Below the pieces are notes generated by a model. It was given only the letters and a program-made list of their open reading frames with translations. It did no database searches and had not been told where the DNA came from. DNA of 64,000 bases, taken from the NCBI RefSeq assembly GCF_026810365.1, contig NZ_CP113948.1:2505001-2569000 (forward strand), given 5' to 3'. The DNA comes from Flavobacterium praedii. GTDB lineage: Bacteria; Bacteroidota; Bacteroidia; Flavobacteriales; Flavobacteriaceae. Both the position numbers and the translations under genes were made by a program. Every line of letters starts with the position of its first letter. Within the stretch, counting starts at the first letter, position 1. Below, in pieces: positions 9,387 through 17,286 of this stretch.

Positions 9387-9428
9387 AATCTAAAATCAAA
9401 AATCAGCATTCTAAAATCACAAATCCTC
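9387..9428 (+). repeat. Heptanucleotide leader array before the GH3 gene (6 x 7 nt)
   Basis: Six units with an exact 7-nt period fill the leader and end at the ATG: AATCTAA, AATCAAA, AATCAGC, ATTCTAA, AATCACA, AATCCTC. The array lies between the predicted transcription start and the start codon, so it would be in the mRNA leader. Confidence 0.7.
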
Positions 9429-10937
9429 ATGCCTTTATCCATCATCAACTCTATCGCTTCCTGGTTTTTAAAGCAAAGAATTCATCAAATTGAGCTTTTT
9501 CTAAAATATCCCAATGAAGTTCAAGAAGAATTATTGATGAATTTGATACGTTCTTCAGAAGGTACCGTATTTGGCAAACAATACGATTACGAATCCATAA
9601 AATCCTATCAGACTTTTACAGATAGAGTACCCATATCAACCTATGAAGATCTAGAACCTTATATCGAACGAACTCGAAAAGGGGAGCAAAATGTACTTTG
9701 GGAAGAACCCATAAAATGGTTTGCAAAATCCAGCGGAACCACTAATGCCAAGAGTAAATTTATCCCCGTGAGTAATGAGGCCTTAGAAGATTGTCATTAT
9801 AAAGGAAGTAAAGATTTGTTGTGCATGTATTTGAATAACAACGAGGATTCTGAAATGTTTTTGGGAAAGAGTTTACGATTGGGAGGCAGCTCGCAAATTT
9901 ACGAAAACAATAATACTTTTTTTGGAGATCTATCGGCAATCCTAATCGAAAATATGCCAATTTGGGCAGAATTCAGTAGTACCCCAAGTAGTAAAATTTC
10001 ATTAATGAGCGAATGGGAAACCAAAATGAGTGCCATTATAAATGAAACCATAAATGAAAATGTAACCAGTTTTGCTGGAGTTCCTTCTTGGATGCTAGTT
10101 TTAATGAATAAAGTGCTGGAAGAAACAGGAAAAACAAACCTTATGGAAGTTTGGCCTAACTTGGAAGTATATTTTCACGGAGGTGTAAGTTTTGATCCCT
10201 ATCGAGAACAATATCAAAAAATATTGCCTCAAAACCAATTCAAATATTACGAAATTTACAATGCTTCAGAAGGCTTTTTTGCCATTCAGGATTTAAATAA
10301 TTCTAGTGATTTACTGTTAATGCTAGACTACGGGATTTTTTATGAATTCATTCCGATGGATACTTTTGGCACACCCGACCAAAAAGCCATCCGATTAGCG
10401 GATGTGCAATTATTCAAGAATTATGCCATGGTGATTACTACCAATGGGGGTTTGTGGCGTTATTTAATTGGTGATACCGTACGATTCACCTCTTTAAATC
10501 CTTATCGTATTCGAGTTACGGGGCGCACCAAACATCATATTAATGTATTTGGAGAAGAATTAATGGTCGAAAATACAGATCAGGCTATTGCCAAAGCTTG
10601 TCATATTACCCAAACCGAAGTAGTAGATTATACTGTCGCTCCAATATTCATGAAGGGTAAAGAAAAAGGAGGTCATGAATGGATGATTGAATTTAAGAAA
10701 GAACCTAAAGACATCGCTGCATTTCAAAAAGCACTGGACGATACTTTACAGTCCCTAAATTCTGATTACGAAGCCAAGCGTTATAATAATATGACTCTAA
10801 ACCCGCTTGTGATTAATGTAGCTCGAGAACGATTATTTTATGATTGGCTTAAAGAAAGTGACAAATTGGGTGGACAACACAAAATCCCAAGATTATCTAA
10901 TAAAAGAGATTACCTCGAGCAATTGAAAAAAATGTAA
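9429..10937 (+). CDS. GH3 auxin-responsive-promoter family protein (acyl-adenylate/thioester-forming fold)
   Basis: A 502-residue GH3-family protein, cytosolic. GH3 enzymes belong to the adenylate-forming superfamily; plant members conjugate amino acids to acyl acids such as jasmonate or auxin. The bacterial substrate is unknown. The ATP/AMP motif SSGTT is at residues 101-105, followed by KSKFIPVS. A later YNASEGFFA segment matches motif 2 and DTVRF lies in the hinge region. Length is typical for Bacteroidota members (about 500). An in-frame TTG at 9354 would extend the frame by 25 residues encoded largely by the heptad array, but it lies at the predicted transcription start, so the ATG at 9429 was chosen. 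Confidence 0.85.
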   Translation: MPLSIINSIASWFLKQRIHQIELFLKYPNEVQEELLMNLIRSSEGTVFGKQYDYESIKSYQTFTDRVPISTYEDLEPYIERTRKGEQNVLWEEPIKWFAKSSGTTNAKSKFIPVSNEALEDCHYKGSKDLLCMYLNNNEDSEMFLGKSLRLGGSSQIYENNNTFFGDLSAILIENMPIWAEFSSTPSSKISLMSEWETKMSAIINETINENVTSFAGVPSWMLVLMNKVLEETGKTNLMEVWPNLEVYFHGGVSFDPYREQYQKILPQNQFKYYEIYNASEGFFAIQDLNNSSDLLLMLDYGIFYEFIPMDTFGTPDQKAIRLADVQLFKNYAMVITTNGGLWRYLIGDTVRFTSLNPYRIRVTGRTKHHINVFGEELMVENTDQAIAKACHITQTEVVDYTVAPIFMKGKEKGGHEWMIEFKKEPKDIAAFQKALDDTLQSLNSDYEAKRYNNMTLNPLVINVARERLFYDWLKESDKLGGQHKIPRLSNKRDYLEQLKKM

Positions 10938-11112
10938 ATCCTAAGTTTATAAAATTGGCATTATAATCATTAGCTTCCTTTCTTTCTTGCCCTATCTTAT
11001 TATACTATTGGTCCTATTTTTGATGGAACAAGATGTACTGAAAATACTCAAAAAAGATCAATAAAAAGTAAATTCACAGCAATTAGAATATCCTTTTAAT
11101 TTTATGCCTTTA

Positions 11113-11148
11113 AAATAAAAAAACCTGCTCAATTGACTGAGCAGGTTT
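11113..11148 (-). terminator. Rho-independent terminator after clpX
   Basis: Arms AAACCTGCTCA (11121-11131) and its complement (11138-11148) with a 6-nt loop. On the minus strand the hairpin runs into a T-rich tract (11113-11123). It lies 25 bp after the clpX stop. Confidence 0.8.
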
Positions 11149-11173
11149 TAAAAATACTTTTGATTATCAAAAC

Positions 11174-12406
11174 TTAAGAAGCTATCTCCAATCGTTTCAA
11201 TAAATTTTTATTTAGTGTTTCTTTGGCGTATTCCACATCAATTTCTAACTTTTTATCGTCCGAACTTGGTAATTCATACATCGCATCTGTCAGAATAGCT
11301 TCGCATAACGAACGCAATCCACGAGCACCCAATTTATATTCTAAAGCTTTTTCAACAACAAAATCTAAAGCTTCATCTGTAATGGTAAATTCCACGTCAT
11401 CCATCAAAAACAATTTTTGATATTGCTTGATTAAAGCATTTTTAGGTTGTGTCAAAATCGCACGTAACGTTTCTCTATCCAGAGGATCCATGTGTGTCAA
11501 AACTGGCAAACGCCCAATAATTTCAGGAATCAATCCAAAGTCTTTAATGTCTTTTGGGATAATGTATTGCAACAAATTGTCTTTATCAATATTATCCACA
11601 TTTTTGGATGTAGAATACCCAACTGCCTGACGGTTCAAACGTTTTGAAATAATACGCTCTACTCCATCAAAAGCACCACCGGCAATAAACAAAATATTTT
11701 GTGTGTTTACCTCAACAAATTTTTGATCTGGATGTTTACGACCCCCTTTTGGTGGTACATTAACAACAGTTCCTTCCAATAATTTCAATAAAGCCTGTTG
11801 CACACCTTCTCCCGAAACATCACGAGTGATGGAAGGATTATCGCTTTTACGGGCAATTTTATCAATTTCGTCAATGAAAACAATTCCTCTTTCGGCTTTG
11901 GCAACATCATAATCGGCAGCCTGCAAAAGACGCGTCAAAATACTTTCGACATCTTCTCCCACGTAACCTGCTTCGGTTAGCACTGTTGCATCAACAATAG
12001 CAAGTGGCACATCCAACATTTTGGCAATCGTTTTGGCTACCAAAGTTTTTCCTGTACCAGTTTGCCCTACCATGATGATATTACTTTTTTCAATCTCAAC
12101 TTCATCGTCTAATTGCTGTTGCATCAAACGTTTGTAGTGATTGTATACCGCTACCGACATTACTTTTTTGGTTTGTTCTTGTCCAATTACATATTGATCA
12201 AGGAACGCTCTAATTTCTTTTGGTTTCTTTAAAATCAAATCACCTATGAGCTTAGAACCTCTATTCGTTTTTAATTCTTCCAAAACAATTCCGTGTGCTT
12301 GTTCGATACATTTATCACAAATGTGAGCATCGATGCCCGCAATCAATAAATTGGTTTCTGGTTTCTTTCTTCCGCAGAAAGAACATTGTAATACTTGTTT
12401 TGCCAT
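11174..12406 (-). CDS. clpX: ATP-dependent Clp protease ATP-binding subunit ClpX
   Basis: A 410-residue AAA+ unfoldase that recognises, unfolds and feeds proteins to ClpP. The N-terminal zinc-binding domain has C8, C11, C30 and C33. Walker A is GQTGTGKT (114-121), the pore loop GYVG (147-150) and Walker B IVFIDE (175-180), followed by [10 protein letters not shown]. The loop that docks on ClpP, usually IGF, reads VGY here (262-264). Length is normal. It lies 80 bp downstream of clpP on the same strand and shares the tig-clpP-clpX order seen in many bacteria. The spacer holds the heptad arrays. A terminator follows. Confidence 0.97.
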   Translation of the reverse strand: MAKQVLQCSFCGRKKPETNLLIAGIDAHICDKCIEQAHGIVLEELKTNRGSKLIGDLILKKPKEIRAFLDQYVIGQEQTKKVMSVAVYNHYKRLMQQQLDDEVEIEKSNIIMVGQTGTGKTLVAKTIAKMLDVPLAIVDATVLTEAGYVGEDVESILTRLLQAADYDVAKAERGIVFIDEIDKIARKSDNPSITRDVSGEGVQQALLKLLEGTVVNVPPKGGRKHPDQKFVEVNTQNILFIAGGAFDGVERIISKRLNRQAVGYSTSKNVDNIDKDNLLQYIIPKDIKDFGLIPEIIGRLPVLTHMDPLDRETLRAILTQPKNALIKQYQKLFLMDDVEFTITDEALDFVVEKALEYKLGARGLRSLCEAILTDAMYELPSSDDKKLEIDVEYAKETLNKNLLKRLEIAS

Positions 12407-12410
12407 CTTT

Positions 12411-12486
12411 TTAGATTGCAGATTTCAGACAACAGATTTCAGATTGCAATAAACTGCTATCTAAATTCTGTTATCTGTTATCTAAT
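12411..12486 (-). repeat. Paired, inverted heptanucleotide arrays filling the clpP-clpX spacer
   Basis: Minus-strand units at 12411-12445 read AATCTGA, AATCTGT, TGTCTGA, AATCTGC, AATCTAA, then AAAG and the clpX ATG. Between 12452 and 12486 a second 7-nt-paced array runs in the opposite sense (plus strand TTATCTG, TTATCTA and variants) up to the clpP stop. The two can fold back on each other (TTAGAT--CAGAT--CAGA against its complement), making an imperfect stem of about 30 nt. Confidence 0.6.
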
Positions 12487-13161
12487 TTAACTTCTTCTCA
12501 ACACTTCATCAATCATTCCGTATTCTTTGGCTTCATCGGCAATCATCCAATAATCACGTTCACTGTCTTGGTGTACTTTATCAAAAGTTTGACCAGAGTG
12601 GTGTGAAATAATTTGGTATAATTCATCTTTTAATTTCAACATTTCGCGTAAGTTGATTTCCATATCAGTAGCAACACCTTGTGCTCCTCCAGATGGTTGG
12701 TGAATCATAACACGAGAATGAGGCAATGCCGAACGTTTTCCAGCCGCACCTGCACACAAAAGAACAGCTCCCATAGAAGCGGCCATTCCAGTACATATTG
12801 TAGCTACATCTGGTTTGATGTATTGCATCGTATCATAAATTCCTAAACCTGCATAAACACTTCCTCCAGGTGAATTCAAATAAATCTGAATGTCTTTGGA
12901 AGCATCTGCACTTTCTAAGAATAATAATTGAGCTTGAACGATGTTTGCAATTTGATCATCAATTCCTGTTCCCAGAAAAATAATCCTATCCATCATTAAT
13001 CTCGAAAAAACATCCAATTGCGAAATATTCAATTGACGCTCTTCTATAATATAAGGAGTCATATTTTTAGGATTCATGGCTGCTACTATTTTATCATAGT
13101 ACATTGCATTTACCCCTTGACCCTTAATCGCAAATTTTTTGAATTCTTTTCCGTAGTCCAT
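12487..13161 (-). CDS. clpP: ATP-dependent Clp protease proteolytic subunit ClpP
   Basis: A 224-residue serine peptidase forming the tetradecameric proteolytic barrel that partners ClpX. The catalytic triad is complete: Ser129 in GMAASMG, His154 in RVMIHQP and Asp203 in SERDYWM. The propeptide-like N-terminal stretch (about residues 1-30) is longer than in E. coli, as is common in Bacteroidota. It lies between tig and clpX. Its leader contains two copies of an 8-nt unit (CTTATAAA on the minus strand, within about 13170-13188). A possible -7 box (GACCTTTG, one mismatch) lies about 60 bp upstream. Confidence 0.97.
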   Translation of the reverse strand: MDYGKEFKKFAIKGQGVNAMYYDKIVAAMNPKNMTPYIIEERQLNISQLDVFSRLMMDRIIFLGTGIDDQIANIVQAQLLFLESADASKDIQIYLNSPGGSVYAGLGIYDTMQYIKPDVATICTGMAASMGAVLLCAGAAGKRSALPHSRVMIHQPSGGAQGVATDMEINLREMLKLKDELYQIISHHSGQTFDKVHQDSERDYWMIADEAKEYGMIDEVLRRS

Positions 13162-13321
13162 TTTAAAAAGTTTATAAGTTTATAAGGTATATTTTCTAAT
13201 GTTATTTATAGTTCTAATGGTAAAGCAAAGGTCGTACCTTTTTACTTTTTGTGACAAACTGTCTCATTATAATTTTTAAGTAAATATCAACTATCTCAAA
13301 TTGATATTCGTTACCCATTTC

Positions 13322-13359
13322 AAACAAAAGAGCGCCAAAGCAAAAATCTTTTGACGCTC
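13322..13359 (-). terminator. Rho-independent terminator after tig
   Basis: An imperfect hairpin (13330-13359; GAGCGTCAAAAG pairing with CTTTGGCGCTC on the minus strand) followed by TTTTG. It separates tig from clpP, which suggests clpP has its own promoter. Confidence 0.6.
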
Positions 13360-13457
13360 AAATATAACATTTTTTTTCTTTAGATTATATATAGAAAAAA
13401 TCCCTTTCCCCTATATGATTGCCTTTTAACTTATTCCCCCTTCGAGGGTTAGAGGCT

Positions 13458-14783
13458 TTATTCTCCGTAAGAAGCAGCAATAAATTGATCGTAAGTTACT
13501 TCTTTAGTTGCTGGATTCGCTTTTTCTTTGAATAATTCAAGTAATTTAGCCGCAACCACTTGATCAGAAAGTCTTTTTACTTCTTCTTGGTTCGATAAAA
13601 CTCTAGCCACAATTCCTTGAACTTCTTCGTCAGTAGGATTTGTTTGTCCAAATTGAGCCATTTGTTGTTTGATTGCATTTGTAGTAAATGATTTCAAATC
13701 TTCAAAAGTAATTTGAATATTGCTTGTAGCCATTGCTTTTCCTTCAATCAATTGAAAACGCAATCCTCTTTCAGATCTTGCATATTCCACGATTGCTTCT
13801 TCTGGAGTCAATTGTTTTTCTCCTACAGTTTGCAACCATTTAATTAAGAATTCAGATGGCAAATCAAATTTTGTATTTTCGATCAAGAAATCTTGAACAT
13901 CAGCCAATAATTTTTGATCCGCTTGTTGCGCGAATTGAGATTCAGCATCTTCTTTGATTTTTGCTTTCAAATCTTCCAATGAAGCTACAGTTCCAGCGCC
14001 AAAAAGTTTGTCGAACAATTCTTGATTCAATTCAGCCAATTCAGCTCCATTGATTGCCTCGATAGTAAAATCAACATCTACAGCCAAACCGTGTACATTG
14101 TCGTGACCTACTTTCAAATAATCCATCAATTGGTGGTCATCTTCAAATAAACCTTTAGTATTTACAGTAACAACATCACCTACTTTTTTACCAATGAATT
14201 GATCAGCAGTCGCTTTATCTTTAAAAATTGCCAAAGCAATTGTAGTTGCATTATTGATCCCTTCAGCCTCGTTAGAGAAAGTTCCGGTAATATCAGAGTC
14301 CGCTACAACAACTTCTTGAGGAATTGGAGTACCAAATTGTTTTTGGATACGAGCAACTTGACCGTCAATTAATTTATCATCGGCAGTAACGATATATTTT
14401 ACGATATCATTTTTAGCTTCAAGATCTAAGTCAAAATGAGGCACTAAACCAATTTCGTACTCAAAAACCAACTCTTCATCATCCCAGTTGAAGTTTTCGT
14501 TTACTTTAGGAAGTGGAGTTCCCAAAAGGTTTAATCTTTCTGATTGCACATAACGCTCCAAAGCCAAATCAACAACTTTCTTAACTTCTTCTTGTTTGAT
14601 AGCCTTTCCGTATTGTTTTTCAACAAGGTCTTTTGGCACAGCACCTTTTCTAAACCCTTTTACAGTCGCCAAAGGCATTTTTTCGTTTATTCTTTTTGCT
14701 ACTTGTCCTTTGTAATCCATGTGAACAACTGTCATTACAATCGTTTCATTCACAGCGTCTATTGCTACTCTTTTGATATCCAT
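13458..14783 (-). CDS. tig: Trigger factor
   Basis: A 441-residue ribosome-associated chaperone. The ribosome-docking signature GFRKGAVP is at residues 43-50, in the tail-domain loop that contacts protein L23 at the exit tunnel. The middle region (about 150-245) corresponds to the FKBP-like peptidyl-prolyl isomerase domain but is divergent, with few of the aromatic active-site residues expected of an active isomerase, as in other Bacteroidota. The remainder is the alpha-helical C-terminal substrate cradle. It is the first gene of the tig, clpP, clpX series. A palindrome overlaps its promoter. Confidence 0.93.
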   Translation of the reverse strand: MDIKRVAIDAVNETIVMTVVHMDYKGQVAKRINEKMPLATVKGFRKGAVPKDLVEKQYGKAIKQEEVKKVVDLALERYVQSERLNLLGTPLPKVNENFNWDDEELVFEYEIGLVPHFDLDLEAKNDIVKYIVTADDKLIDGQVARIQKQFGTPIPQEVVVADSDITGTFSNEAEGINNATTIALAIFKDKATADQFIGKKVGDVVTVNTKGLFEDDHQLMDYLKVGHDNVHGLAVDVDFTIEAINGAELAELNQELFDKLFGAGTVASLEDLKAKIKEDAESQFAQQADQKLLADVQDFLIENTKFDLPSEFLIKWLQTVGEKQLTPEEAIVEYARSERGLRFQLIEGKAMATSNIQITFEDLKSFTTNAIKQQMAQFGQTNPTDEEVQGIVARVLSNQEEVKRLSDQVVAAKLLELFKEKANPATKEVTYDQFIAASYGE

Positions 14784-14809
14784 CTTCTTCTTTAATTTAC
14801 ATTATAAAA

Positions 14810-14848
14810 TTGGGTTGCAAAATTATGAAATTTTTGCAACCCAAACAA
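14810..14848 (-). promoter_or_regulatory. tig promoter with an overlapping 13-bp-arm palindrome
   Basis: TTG (14848-14846, minus strand), a 20-bp spacer and TAATTTTG (14825-14818) give a good sigma-A match. The -7 box lies inside a perfect inverted repeat (TTGGGTTGCAAAA at 14810-14822 and its complement at 14832-14844, 9-bp spacer). On the minus strand the repeat is followed by TTTTATAATG, so it could also terminate transcription coming from the MOSC gene. Confidence 0.6.
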
Positions 14849-14920
14849 GTATTTTAAGAATTTGAATTTTAGCTGATTATTTAAGGAAATCAGGAGAGAA
14901 TTTATGCCACAACAAAAATC

Positions 14921-15035
14921 ATTTGGGCGAGACCCCATTAGAAAAAGAGGCCTATTTTACTAAACGCTCATTCGGCCTCTTTCTATAATGCGGTCGGGCT
15001 ATTTGCGCTACTTCGGTAGCCAGCGTCTATCCCTC
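14921..15035 (-). repeat. 115-bp structured intergenic element, copy B
   Basis: Reverse-complement partner of 8280-8394, aligned with no gap over 115 bp. Hairpin 1 is GCTAC-CGAA-GTAGC (15020-15007). The large hairpin has arms 14995-14974 and 14952-14931 and again a 21-nt loop with TGAGCG and AAATA. Stem bases differ from copy A mostly in compensating pairs. It fills much of the 347-bp gap between the MOSC gene and tig. The rest of that gap holds only the tig promoter region. Confidence 0.8.
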
Positions 15036-15130
15036 TCGCAACGATTAAACGAGATATTTGGTTCAAAAAACAATGTTTAAACTAAAAAAACCTTAACAAT
15101 CTGTTTAATCCGTCAAATCTGTGTGCCAAA

Positions 15131-15952
15131 CTATTTATTAAAACTCAAAACAGAAACCTCATCCCCAACCGAAACATTCCCCAATCCCAGTCCAATCACA
15201 TTTTGACCAAACAACACTTTATTGCCAAAATTTCTGTATTTCGCTAATGTTTTCAAAGGGTCTTTTCCTGAAATGATTCCTTTTTCTTGATCAACAGTTG
15301 TCATCACGCAACGGTCACAAGGCTTCACTCCTACAAAAGAAACATCCCCAATTCTAAAGTCACGCCAAGTATCCTCCTCAAAAGCGTCACCATTGGTAAA
15401 AACAAAATTCGGTCGAAAGCGGTTCATCAGAACTGGATTTTTCATTCTCGAATTCAAATCATCCAACGAAGCCTGACCAATAATCAAAAAAGGATAAGCA
15501 TCAGAAAATGAATTGTTTTCGACTCCCGTGATGGCATATTTGGGATCTAATTTTCGCTCACTCTCTTCTGGCATATAAACCAATCGTGCCGAAAAACCCA
15601 ATTGCTTTGTAAACCAATCGGTAATCACTGCACTTACTTCAAAAGCATCTATCAAATCATCCCAAACAGTAACTCTTATTTTAGACTGGGATTCCAAAAA
15701 AACAGATCGAAGTGGAATATCAATTGATTCCAAATTCAATCTGTGTGTAATTCGCAAAAAATCACCAACAATCTCAGTATTAAAAAGCGCCAAATTAGGA
15801 TACTCCCGTTGTGACAAAAAACGCCCATCATCATCCACCAATAACCATCGTCTATCCAATTCCAAACCTCGGTCTGTAACTTTGGATTTTTGCAATTGGA
15901 TTCCACCAAATGACTTTACAGGATAAATCCAAATTTCTGAAAGTTGCAACAT
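15131..15952 (-). CDS. MOSC-domain molybdenum cofactor sulfurase-like protein
   Basis: A 273-residue protein with the MOSC N-terminal beta-barrel domain (residues 1 to about 110; starts LSEIWIYPVKSF and GLELDRRWLLVD) followed by a MOSC domain (about 120-270) with the conserved PCDRC segment, whose second cysteine is the Mo-coordinating or sulfur-carrying residue in mARC and MOSC enzymes. YcbX and eukaryotic mARC share this layout and reduce N-hydroxylated substrates. The partner reductase is not adjacent. It has no N-terminal signal and is probably cytosolic. It lies upstream of copy B and tig on the same strand. Confidence 0.85.
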   Translation of the reverse strand: MLQLSEIWIYPVKSFGGIQLQKSKVTDRGLELDRRWLLVDDDGRFLSQREYPNLALFNTEIVGDFLRITHRLNLESIDIPLRSVFLESQSKIRVTVWDDLIDAFEVSAVITDWFTKQLGFSARLVYMPEESERKLDPKYAITGVENNSFSDAYPFLIIGQASLDDLNSRMKNPVLMNRFRPNFVFTNGDAFEEDTWRDFRIGDVSFVGVKPCDRCVMTTVDQEKGIISGKDPLKTLAKYRNFGNKVLFGQNVIGLGLGNVSVGDEVSVLSFNK

Positions 15953-15987
15953 ACCGTATTTTTTTTTCGAAATTAAGAAAAAGAGGA

Positions 15988-16024
15988 TACAAAAAAAAAT
16001 CCCGAAATTTATAATTTCGGGATT
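15988..16024 (-). terminator. Rho-independent terminator downstream of tRNA-Glu
   Basis: Perfect 12-bp arms (15998-16009 and 16013-16024, AATCCCGAAATT and its complement) around TAT, followed on the minus strand by a run of T (A-tract on the plus strand from 15991). It sits 117 bp after the tRNA 3' end and ahead of the MOSC start codon. Confidence 0.8.
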
Positions 16025-16140
16025 TTTACTTTATTAAATTTTGCTAGCGAATTTGTTTTAAATAACATATTAGATAATTTGAAAAAAAATCGATTTGATC
16101 TTTTAACAAAAACAACATGAAGAACAAAACATATAATGTG

Positions 16141-16212
16141 TAGCCCGTAGCGGAATCGAACCGCTCTTACATGGATGAAAACCATGCGTCCTAACCGATA
16201 GACGAACGGGCC
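16141..16212 (-). tRNA. tRNA-Glu (anticodon TTC)
   Basis: A 72-nt minus-strand cloverleaf. The acceptor stem is GGCCCGT with ACGGGCT, the D arm GTCTATCGGTTAGGAC, the anticodon stem CATGG/CCATG with loop TTTTCAT giving TTC, and the T arm AGCGG-TTCGATT-CCGCT. The discriminator base is A. CCA is not encoded. It is followed by a terminator and preceded by a canonical promoter. Confidence 0.95.
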
Positions 16213-16231
16213 TTGCTTTTAATTGCGGTTG

Positions 16232-16261
16232 CAAAATTAAAACTATTTTTGAGATGTACAA
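16232..16261 (-). promoter_or_regulatory. tRNA-Glu promoter (TTG-N19-TAATTTTG)
   Basis: Minus strand TTG at 16261-16259, a 19-bp spacer, and TAATTTTG at 16239-16232. The -7 box continues GCAACCGC, nearly the same extension as in the tig promoter (GCAACCC) and the deoC promoter (GCAAACGC). Confidence 0.75.
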
Positions 16262-16699
16262 TACTAGTGACTAAAAACCATTTAATCAAAAAAAAATTAT
16301 TTTATAAGACATTAATAATTAATAGTTTCTAAAAATATTTATGAAAGAAAAAAATCAAATTATTGAATTTTATTTTTTAAACAATAAAAATACAAAAGTG
16401 TTTTCTTTCATTTTAGGAGGTAATGCAGTATTTTTAACTCAGCTGATTTGTAGAAAAAAGCATAAAATCACTCAAAACTAAACTTATAAAAACAAAAAAA
16501 GGATTGCGTTTATTCAACTCCGAATTCAATATTAGCTTAAAAAAGACAAAAAATATCTTGAACTAAAACCAAATTTTATCCAAAACAAATTAGATAAAAA
16601 TCTAAATCAAATAGAATTTTTGTTTTTATTTTTTTTTAGACCGTTAAAAGCAATCTATTATACAAAACCTTTTAACTTACTATCGATAAAAAATAGTAT
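16262..16699. other. Gene-poor AT-rich stretch
   Basis: About 440 bp with no convincing gene. The only start-to-stop frame of note is a 46-codon ATG frame on the plus strand (16341-16481). It has low-complexity Asn/Lys-rich composition and no clear promoter, and was not called. No terminator-grade hairpin or repeat was seen. Confidence 0.5.
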
Positions 16700-17056
16700 T
16701 TAATGCTTTAATGTTTTTGAATCCATTTTTTTTTCAGTCAAAACCTTACCGCATTTAGGACATTTTCCTGGCTCGTCTAATACAGAACCATCCATAGTAC
16801 AAATGTATTTTTTAGATTTAACAGAGGACGTTTGACTTCCTTTTACAGCAGTATTGTGCAAAACTGTTTTAGTGACCACCAATTCCATACCACACTTGCC
16901 ACATTTCCCTTTTTTATCACTTATTTCATTAGAATGCATAGGACAAGCATACATCGTTTTTTGAACTTCTTTTTGAACAGCATTTTGTGTTGTTTGAGCC
17001 CAAACAGCAGAACCCATAGAAAAGAATAGAACTAATGCAATTATTAATGTTTTCAT
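16700..17056 (-). CDS. Exported heavy-metal-binding domain protein with two HMBD motifs
   Basis: A 118-residue exported protein. Residues 1-20 form a signal peptide ending in a VWA-Q type cleavage site. Two copies of the heavy-metal-binding motif follow: YACPMHSNEISDKKGKCGKCGMEL (about residues 32-55), and a second with ICTMDGS...PGKCPKCGK (about residues 84-105). The pattern C-P/T-M-x(8-12)-GKC-x-KCG is found at the N terminus of copper P-type ATPases and efflux adaptors in Bacteroidota. The likely role is periplasmic Cu or Zn binding. No metal transporter is adjacent. Confidence 0.8.
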   Translation of the reverse strand: MKTLIIALVLFFSMGSAVWAQTTQNAVQKEVQKTMYACPMHSNEISDKKGKCGKCGMELVVTKTVLHNTAVKGSQTSSVKSKKYICTMDGSVLDEPGKCPKCGKVLTEKKMDSKTLKH

Positions 17057-17286
17057 AATTTCAATTGGAATACGTTATACGATAAAAAATATCTGAAAAA
17101 ATTTCAAAACAATCTAAAAGAATAACAATTTAGAAAAGACACAAAATATACATATAGAAATTGCTAAACACCAAATAGATTTAGCACCAATAAATATAAA
17201 TCCAAATAATTAGATCAACTTATTTATATCAAAGTTAGTGAAATAAAATCTTAGTGTTTAAATTTCACTAAAACATTAAACAAATT

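Noticed and set aside
10945..11064. Open 39-codon frame with a hydrophobic stretch (PYLIILLVLFLM) and a charged tail, between GH3 and clpX
   Set aside because: It has no ATG or GTG at a sensible position (only TTG at 10987 or a late ATG at 11023) and no promoter. It may be a decayed small membrane protein, but the evidence is too thin for a gene call.
16341..16481. 46-codon ATG frame on the plus strand in the gap after tRNA-Glu
   Set aside because: Composition is that of AT-rich noncoding DNA (Asn, Lys, Ile, Phe). There is no clear promoter and no recognisable motif.
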